Assembly: GCA_944381355.1 (NCBI GenBank)
Contig: CALWKV010000023.1
Coordinates: 1 to 37,743, forward strand
DNA from: an uncultured Christensenellaceae bacterium
GTDB taxonomy: Bacteria; Bacillota; Clostridia; Christensenellales; UBA3700
Length of the DNA: 37,743 bases
Direction of reading: 5' to 3'
Positions 32,464 to 37,743 of this stretch are shown piece by piece. Under the pieces are notes generated by a model, which was not told the origin of the DNA, did not search any database, and saw nothing but the letters and a program-made list of their open reading frames with translations. A program made the position numbers and the translations under genes. Positions within the stretch are counted from its first letter, which is position 1, and every line of letters begins with the position of its first letter.

Positions 32464-33114
32464 ATGGAATATAGAGAAATTAATTTGTTTGAAGGCATCT
32501 CCGAGGCGGACCTTGCGAGAATGATAACCTGCTTCGGTGCGAAGATAAAGCGTCTCAGAGAGGGAGAGGTGGTCTGCGATTACTCGGATACGGGCGACGA
32601 CGTGGGCGTCATGCTAGAGGGGAGTGCGTCGATGATACGCACGGACGAGAACGGTGAAGTGGCGGTAATGGAGCTGTTTTCGGATGGAGATATATTCGGA
32701 GAGGTGCTTGCGTTTTCCAATGCGGCGGGAGACAGCGTAAAAGTCGTAGCGGAAAGCGATTGCAAGGTTATGTTCATCAAATACGGGCAGATAACCAAGA
32801 GATGCGAAAACGCCTGCGAACATCACAGCAGACTGGTCTCCAATATGTTCGGACTCATTGCCAGAAAGACGCTTTCGCTGAGTCAGAGGATAGAGATACT
32901 TTCCAAAAAGACGACAAGGGAAAAGCTGATGTATTATTTCAATATTCTTGCAAAGAAGCATGGCAGAGAATTCGATCTGCCTATGTCGGTAACGCGCCTT
33001 GCGGAATATATATGCGCGGACAGGAGCGCGATGACGAGAGAACTTTCGCGTATGCAGGCGGACGGACTTGTCGAGATAAACAAAAAGAGAATAAAGCTGA
33101 AAAAAACCTTCTGA
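32464..33114 (+). CDS. Crp/Fnr family transcription regulator
   Basis: A 216-residue regulator. The N-terminal cyclic-nucleotide-like barrel spans about 6-120 (INLFEGISEADLARMI, then GDIFGEVLAFSN). A long dimer helix follows, then a winged helix-turn-helix at about 160-210 (SVTRLAEYICADRSAMTRELSRMQADGLVEI). The cysteines are too few and too scattered for an Fnr iron-sulfur cluster. The ATG at 32464 follows GAGGAAAA; a TTG four codons earlier would lie in the ribosome site. It is divergent to the NrdD-tail/fprA unit and has a perfect palindrome just upstream, so it probably controls itself and fprA. The signal it senses is unknown. Confidence 0.9.
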   Translation: MEYREINLFEGISEADLARMITCFGAKIKRLREGEVVCDYSDTGDDVGVMLEGSASMIRTDENGEVAVMELFSDGDIFGEVLAFSNAAGDSVKVVAESDCKVMFIKYGQITKRCENACEHHSRLVSNMFGLIARKTLSLSQRIEILSKKTTREKLMYYFNILAKKHGREFDLPMSVTRLAEYICADRSAMTRELSRMQADGLVEINKKRIKLKKTF

Positions 33115-33133
33115 CTACATCGTCGCAATATGC

Positions 33134-33168
33134 AAAAAACCCTTTCCCGTGTTCAGGAAAGGGTTTTT
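33134..33168. terminator. Bidirectional terminator between the regulator and the protease genes
   Basis: AAAAACCCTTTCC (33135-33147) and GGAAAGGGTTTTT (33156-33168) form a perfect 13-bp stem, with an 8-nt loop. Confidence 0.9.
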
Positions 33169-33188
33169 CTATGCGGCATGTCCGACCG

Positions 33189-34526
33189 TCAGATCGCCGT
33201 GAAATGTGCCGATTCCGCAGTTATGGTCACAGCTACGGGCTGTCCGTCTCTGAGCACGTTGACCGTGACGGAGTCTCCTGCTTTGACGCCCATCAGAGTC
33301 TCCTGCGCCTTGTAGAACGCGTCTATCTTCACGGCTTCGCCGCCGTTGACGGATATGGATACGAGCACGTCTCCTTCGATGAGTTTGCCGTAAGCCGCCG
33401 TGCCTTCTCCGACTGAATATATCTTGTACGTGTAAGCGGTGCGTATCACGCCGTTTTCGTCAACGTACGTGCTGATGTCGACCACGTCTTCGGCATTGTT
33501 GGGGTATGTGTTTGCAGCGGCGGGACGGCTTATGCCGAGGACAAAACGCTGCCCGCCGTTTTCAATGATGTTGTCGGCTACCGCAACCGCAAGGGAAGCC
33601 GGAATCGCGTAACATACGTTGTCGTCGGTCGTGTCGGAGGATTTTGCGTCCGAAATCCCCATAAGCTCGCCGTATTCGTTGAACATACCGCCTCCGGAGT
33701 TTCCGCTGTTGAGCGCCGCATCGGTGCGGTAAACTCTTACGCTGGAAGAATATTTGGTCGCGATATATTCCGTTTCGACCGAAACTATGCCTGACGTTAC
33801 CGAGAACGTGTAGAGAGAGGGCGTTCCGATTGCAAAAGTTGCCTGACCGACCGTAGGAGTCGACGTGTTTACTTTAACCGCGGCGACCGTGTCCGTGAGG
33901 AACATGTCCGATTGGGCTTCTATGACCGCGATGTCGTTGCTCCGCGAAGCGCCGACTACGGTAGCGGTTATCAGATCCTCCTCTTGTACCTGATTGTAAA
34001 GATAAACTTTTATGTCGTTGCTGTAGCCGCCCGTCGAGCTGTCGAAAATAACGTGATAGTTGGTAATGATATATGCCTTGTTTTCGCTGAGCTTGTATAT
34101 TACGCCCGAGCCGGACGACGTTGAACGCGCATTTGTACAGATTATTCCGACAGAGCTTTTGAGAGCCTGCTGAACCGTGGACGTTATGCTGGGGGTGACG
34201 TCAAGTCCGAGAGACGCATAGAAATCTTCGATTGTCGATCTCGGATTGTTTTCAAGATAATAGTTTACAAGTTCATCGAGGGTAAAAGCGTCTTTTCCGT
34301 CAGTACCGTTGACACCGTCGGTACCGTCTTTTCCGTCAGTGCCGTCTGTGCCTTTCAGACTTTCGAGCCATTCGGCTTCAGTTCCTTCAAATCCGTTCTT
34401 TACTGCGATGTCGTATGCCGAGTCACCTTTGGTCTCCGTCGATAAGCACGACGCCGTCAAGGTCGCCACGAGCGCCGTTATCGCAATTATTATTACGATG
34501 CCGATCAGAGTTTTGCGTGTTTTCAT
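33189..34526 (-). CDS. Lipoprotein HtrA/DegP-like serine protease with collagen-like linker
   Basis: A 445-residue surface protease. Residues 1-27 form a lipoprotein signal (LTASC, Cys27). The segment 37-58 (YDIAVKNGFEGTEAEWLESL) and the following collagen-like Gly-X-Y run (about 59-78, GTDGTDGKDG and so on) form a spacer. The trypsin-like domain spans about 115-320 with His158 (ITNYHVI), Asp198 (SNDIAVIEA) and Ser277 (NSGNSGGGMF), a complete catalytic triad. A PDZ-like domain follows at about 325-440. HtrA proteases degrade or refold damaged envelope proteins. GGGAGG precedes the ATG. A single-gene unit, divergent to rtcB. The Gly-X-Y spacer is unusual for HtrA. Confidence 0.9.
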   Translation of the reverse strand: MKTRKTLIGIVIIIAITALVATLTASCLSTETKGDSAYDIAVKNGFEGTEAEWLESLKGTDGTDGKDGTDGVNGTDGKDAFTLDELVNYYLENNPRSTIEDFYASLGLDVTPSITSTVQQALKSSVGIICTNARSTSSGSGVIYKLSENKAYIITNYHVIFDSSTGGYSNDIKVYLYNQVQEEDLITATVVGASRSNDIAVIEAQSDMFLTDTVAAVKVNTSTPTVGQATFAIGTPSLYTFSVTSGIVSVETEYIATKYSSSVRVYRTDAALNSGNSGGGMFNEYGELMGISDAKSSDTTDDNVCYAIPASLAVAVADNIIENGGQRFVLGISRPAAANTYPNNAEDVVDISTYVDENGVIRTAYTYKIYSVGEGTAAYGKLIEGDVLVSISVNGGEAVKIDAFYKAQETLMGVKAGDSVTVNVLRDGQPVAVTITAESAHFTAI

Positions 34527-34679
34527 AATATGCCTCCCTGAAATTCAAAAAAAAGTATATTCCTAGTCTATGAAATAAATCTTAAAATCAACGATAATTT
34601 TACCACGAAATTCGTTTGACGCGCAAGAAAAGTTGAGGCAAATAAAAATAAAAAATTATAATATAAGGTTGTAAAACGC

Positions 34680-34709
34680 TTGACACGGCGTTGCACTAAA
34701 GGTTATAAT
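34680..34709 (+). promoter_or_regulatory. rtcB promoter
   Basis: TTGACA (34680-34685), 18-bp spacer, TATAAT (34704-34709). The leader is about 45 nt and carries AAGGAGG. Confidence 0.75.
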
Positions 34710-34760
34710 AGCGTTTACAAAGTCACGGAACAAAAATGCGACATAGCTGAAGGAGGCTTT

Positions 34761-35936
34761 ATGATAGAATTCGAAAACGTCAAAATATTTACAGACAGGG
34801 TGGGTGAAAACGCGCTGGCTCAGCTTCGCACGCTCTGCGGTACGGGCGTGTTCGACGGGCTTCCCATACGCATTATGCCGGACGTTCATGCCGGCAACGG
34901 CTGTGTGATAGGATTTACCGTGCCGCTCGGCGACAAGGTGATCCCCAATCTCGTGGGCGTGGATATTTCCTGCGGTATGCTCTGTGTGCCGCTCGGCAAA
35001 GCAGCGCCCGATTTCGCGGCAGTCGACGACGCGATCAGACGTTATGTGCCCTCGGGACGTGAAGTCGGAGGGTTTTCCGACGAGGCGCATGATATTATAA
35101 TGCAACTGCGCTGTTATGACAATATATGCAACAAGGCGAGAATAGAAGCGTCGCTCGGGACTCTCGGCGGCGGCAACCATTTTATCGAGATCGACGTTGA
35201 CGGCGAAGGAGGATATTATCTTATAGTACATACGGGGTCGCGCCATCTCGGCGTGCAGGTCGCCAATTATTATCAGAAGCTGGCGATCAAGTCGCGTTGG
35301 AAATTGATGAGTGCGGCACTGATAGAACGCTACAAGAGCGAGGGGAGAGACAAGGAGATCGCCTCCGCGCTTGCAGAGCTTAAGGCAGGAGACACTTTGC
35401 CCGAGGCGCTCAATTACCTCGAGGGAGAGCCTATGCTCGATTATCTGTACGACGCGAATGTGTGCGGACTCTTTGCCGATCTCAACAGAAAGAAGATCGC
35501 GTCGGCGATTCTTGCCGCGTGCTGCCCGGGCGTTAAAGTCGAGGACGGGTTTACGACTCTGCACAACTGCATAGGCGACGACGGCTACGTGCGCAAAGGC
35601 GCGATATGCGCGAGAGAGGGGCAGAGAGTGCTGATACCTCTCAATATGCGCGACGGCTGTATAATCGGCATAGGCAAGGGCAATCCCGACTGGAACTATT
35701 CTGCGCCTCACGGAGCAGGCAGACTTATGTCGCGAGCCGCCGCGAGAGCGAATATAGATCTTCAGGCATACAAGGAGAGCATGAAGGGAGTGTATTCCTC
35801 CACCGTGTGCGACGGCACTCTTGACGAAGCTCCGTCGGCATACAAGCCTTCGGAAGAAATCGTCGAACTTGTAAAAGATACAGTACAAATAGAAAAGAGA
35901 ATATTCAGCGTCTACAACTTCAAGGCATCGGAATGA
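34761..35936 (+). CDS. rtcB: RtcB family RNA ligase
   Basis: A 391-residue enzyme of the RtcB family, which joins RNA 2',3'-cyclic phosphate or 3'-phosphate ends to 5'-hydroxyl ends with GTP and manganese. The metal-binding GVDISCGM is at about 66-73, GGGNHFIE near 138-145, HTGSRHLG near 157-164, and the guanylylated histidine region SAPHGAGRLMSR near 313-324. The ATG at 34761 follows AAGGAGG; a longer frame has no ribosome site. It is shorter than E. coli RtcB but complete in motifs. No archease or RtcR gene is next to it, so in this organism it probably works alone, perhaps in repair of cleaved tRNA or rRNA. Confidence 0.92.
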   Translation: MIEFENVKIFTDRVGENALAQLRTLCGTGVFDGLPIRIMPDVHAGNGCVIGFTVPLGDKVIPNLVGVDISCGMLCVPLGKAAPDFAAVDDAIRRYVPSGREVGGFSDEAHDIIMQLRCYDNICNKARIEASLGTLGGGNHFIEIDVDGEGGYYLIVHTGSRHLGVQVANYYQKLAIKSRWKLMSAALIERYKSEGRDKEIASALAELKAGDTLPEALNYLEGEPMLDYLYDANVCGLFADLNRKKIASAILAACCPGVKVEDGFTTLHNCIGDDGYVRKGAICAREGQRVLIPLNMRDGCIIGIGKGNPDWNYSAPHGAGRLMSRAAARANIDLQAYKESMKGVYSSTVCDGTLDEAPSAYKPSEEIVELVKDTVQIEKRIFSVYNFKASE

Positions 35937-35943
35937 CGCGATG

Positions 35944-36033
35944 CTTTGCGGTCGGCGACAAAATTTTCAGCCTCTGCCGAAAGAGAGATCGTCTCATGTC
36001 GGCAGAGGTTTTTTCTCGGACGCGACCGCAAAG
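35944..36033. repeat. Nested inverted repeats around the rtcB terminator
   Basis: Outer arms CTTTGCGGTCG (35944-35954) and CGACCGCAAAG (36023-36033) are an 11-bp perfect match. They enclose the terminator hairpin with arms CCTCTGCCGA (35971-35980) and TCGGCAGAGG (35999-36008). Confidence 0.85.
35971..36014 (+). terminator. Terminator of rtcB
   Basis: The 10-bp stem CCTCTGCCGA/TCGGCAGAGG is followed by six Ts; the loop is long (18 nt). Confidence 0.8.
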
Positions 36034-36160
36034 TCGGCTTTACGGATTTTTATAAAATCTATGCGCATAATAATGCGTGTAAAAAATTAAATCAATAATA
36101 ATTTCTTCGGATAAGGTGTTGCGCATTTTGAATCGAGGTTTAAAAAAGATCTTATTTTAA

Positions 36161-36189
36161 TTGCCAAAAAACACATTGTTTGATATAAT
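36161..36189 (+). promoter_or_regulatory. pckG promoter
   Basis: TTGCCA (36161-36166), 17-bp spacer, TATAAT (36184-36189). The 67-nt leader contains a short hairpin (GCGGGA with TTCCGC near 36200-36228) and ends in AAGGAG. Confidence 0.75.
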
Positions 36190-36263
36190 ATTAACAATTG
36201 CGGGACCGGGTGAAAATTCGTTCCGCGACCTATTCAGAAATATTTTTATAAGGAGAATCATAT

Positions 36264-37743
36264 ATGACAGATTTGACTTCCAATAAGCAAGTGCTTGCGT
36301 TCGTCGAAGAAACAGTGAAGCGTTGCCAGCCCGACAAAGTCGTGTGGATCGACGGCTCTCAGGAACTCTACGACAAACTGACCGCAGAAGCTATCGCTAC
36401 CGGCGAGATGATCAAACTCAACGAAGAGCTTCTTCCCGGCTGTCTCTTGCACCGCACCAAGGAAAACGACGTAGCCCGCGTCGAGGGCAGAACTTTCATC
36501 TGCTCCCGTACCAAAGAGGACTGCGGCCCCACCAACAACTGGTGGAAGCCCGAAGAAGCGTATGCTACGCTTTACGGCATTCTCGACGGTGCATACAAGG
36601 GCAGAACGATGTACGTTATCCCGTTCTCGATGGGTCCCGTCGGCGGCGCTCTCTCCAAGATCGGCATTGAGGTCACCGACAGCATTTACGTCGTTCTCAA
36701 CATGAGAATAATGACCCGCGTCGGCGCAGACGTACTCAAGGCGCTCGGCGACAGCAACGACTTCGTCAGAGGCACGCACGCTAAATGCGACGTCGATCCC
36801 GAAAAGAGATATATTTGCCAGTTCCCCGAGGACAACGCGATCATCTCCGTCAACAGCGCTTACGGCGGCAACGTTCTGCTCGGCAAGAAGTGCTTCGCTC
36901 TGCGTATCGCTTCCTACCAGGGTAAGAACGAGAACTGGATGGCTGAACACATGCTCATCCTCGGCATCGAAAAGCCCAACAAGGAGACCGTTTACATGGC
37001 GGCGGCATTCCCGTCCGCTTGCGGCAAGACCAACCTCGCGATGCTCATTCCGCCCGAGGGTTACAGAAAGAACGGCTACAAGGTATTCTGCGTAGGCGAC
37101 GATATCGCCTGGATCAGAAAGGGCAAGGACGGCAGACTGTACGCGATCAACCCCGAGAACGGCTTCTTCGGCGTTGCTCCCGGCACCAACCAGAAATCCA
37201 ACCCCAACGCTCTCGCGGCTACCAAAAAGAACACCATTTTCACCAACGTTTGCCACAATCTGGAGAACAACACGGTATGGTGGGAAGGTCTCGACAAGAA
37301 TCCGCCCGAGCACGCTATCGACTGGAAGGGCAATCCCTGGAACGGCAAGACTTCTACCGAGAAGGGCGCTCACCCGAACAGCAGATTTACCGCTCCCGCT
37401 GTAAACTGCCCCTGCATCAGCCCCGAGTTCGAGAACGGCAACGGCGTTCCGCTCAGCGCGTTCATCTTCGGCGGCAGACGTGCAAAGACCGCTCCGCTCG
37501 TATATCAGGCTAAGGACTGGGAGAACGGCGTTTTCGTCGGCTCCATCATGGCGAGCGAGACCACCGCTGCGGCGGCAGGAGCTGTCGGCGTTGTAAGACG
37601 CGATCCTATGGCTATGCTCCCGTTCTGCGGTTACAACATGGGCGACTACTGGCAGCACTGGCTCGACATGGGCAAGAGCGTAGACGTAGACAAGCAGCCC
37701 AAGTTCTTCAACGTCAACTGGTTCAGAACTGACGACGAAGGTC
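36264..37743 (+). CDS. pckG: GTP-dependent phosphoenolpyruvate carboxykinase (3' end outside window)
   Basis: The first 493 residues of a PEP carboxykinase of the GTP-using type, which interconverts oxaloacetate and PEP. The kinase loop FPSACGKTN is at 249-257, and the family segments RTFICSRTKEDCGPTNNWW (about 77-95), MYVIPFSMGPVGGALSKIGIEVTDS-like region (about 115-140) and FGGRRAKTAPLVY (about 406-418) are present. The missing part is about 100 residues. AAGGAG lies 8 bp before the ATG. Codons strongly favour C-ending forms, a sign of high expression, in line with a central role in anaerobic carbon flow. It runs off the window in frame. Confidence 0.96.
   Translation, partial: MTDLTSNKQVLAFVEETVKRCQPDKVVWIDGSQELYDKLTAEAIATGEMIKLNEELLPGCLLHRTKENDVARVEGRTFICSRTKEDCGPTNNWWKPEEAYATLYGILDGAYKGRTMYVIPFSMGPVGGALSKIGIEVTDSIYVVLNMRIMTRVGADVLKALGDSNDFVRGTHAKCDVDPEKRYICQFPEDNAIISVNSAYGGNVLLGKKCFALRIASYQGKNENWMAEHMLILGIEKPNKETVYMAAAFPSACGKTNLAMLIPPEGYRKNGYKVFCVGDDIAWIRKGKDGRLYAINPENGFFGVAPGTNQKSNPNALAATKKNTIFTNVCHNLENNTVWWEGLDKNPPEHAIDWKGNPWNGKTSTEKGAHPNSRFTAPAVNCPCISPEFENGNGVPLSAFIFGGRRAKTAPLVYQAKDWENGVFVGSIMASETTAAAAGAVGVVRRDPMAMLPFCGYNMGDYWQHWLDMGKSVDVDKQPKFFNVNWFRTDDEG

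Noticed and set aside
36258-37658. Minus-strand frame of 466 codons opposite pckG
   Set aside because: PEP carboxykinase on the plus strand is certain and highly codon-biased, which leaves the antisense frame open.

Overview
The window reads as chromosome from an endospore-forming member of the Clostridia (Firmicutes), probably an anaerobic gut lineage with roughly balanced GC. The grounds are SpoIIID, SpoVG and a SpoVB-type flippase, an rpmE-DUF1385-prmC-prfA cluster, a tetrahydrofolate riboswitch, an A-type flavoprotein (FprA), a Re-citrate-synthase-like enzyme and GTP-type PEP carboxykinase. I cannot assign a genus. I see no rRNA, tRNA, CRISPR array, insertion sequence or phage gene. Both ends are cut inside genes (uvrA on the left, pckG on the right).

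Layout, left to right. 1-3102: the uvrA end; a candidate non-coding RNA made of two tandem 52-nt hairpin repeats between a consensus promoter and a terminator; a DUF421/DUF4363 membrane pair; a THF riboswitch driving a folate ECF S component. 3131-10643: a SpoVB-like flippase divergent from a LysM protein; a 1279-residue lipoprotein with five related modules and a second, C-terminal membrane anchor; a split TSUP permease; spoIIID. 10673-14924: a TtcA-like tRNA thiolase, a small-multidrug-export family protein, a DegV protein and an unknown lipoprotein. 15361-20340: a tightly overlapping four-gene operon (PAP2, PAP2, AMP-ligase, FGGY kinase) that looks like a lipid or polyol metabolic unit. 20430-27069: spoVG, murC, an alcohol-dehydrogenase-like protein without zinc ligands, and the rpmE/DUF1385/prmC/prfA translation cluster. 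27129-30531: a citrate/isopropylmalate-synthase-family enzyme, a small P-loop protein, and threonine synthase interrupted by an in-frame TAA. 30858-33114: FprA and a NrdD-tail-like small protein, divergent from a Crp/Fnr regulator with a perfect palindrome in front of it. 33189-37743: a lipoprotein HtrA-like protease with a collagen-like linker, an RtcB ligase, and pckG.

The strongest candidates for something undescribed are the tandem-hairpin RNA at about 713-882, the four-gene operon at 15361-20340, the five-module dual-anchored lipoprotein, and several start codons that sit directly on a -10 box with no Shine-Dalgarno sequence (possible leaderless mRNAs). The thrC stop codon needs confirmation from reads. 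Promoters, terminators and RNA folds were found by eye, and product names rest on recalled family motifs, not on searches.
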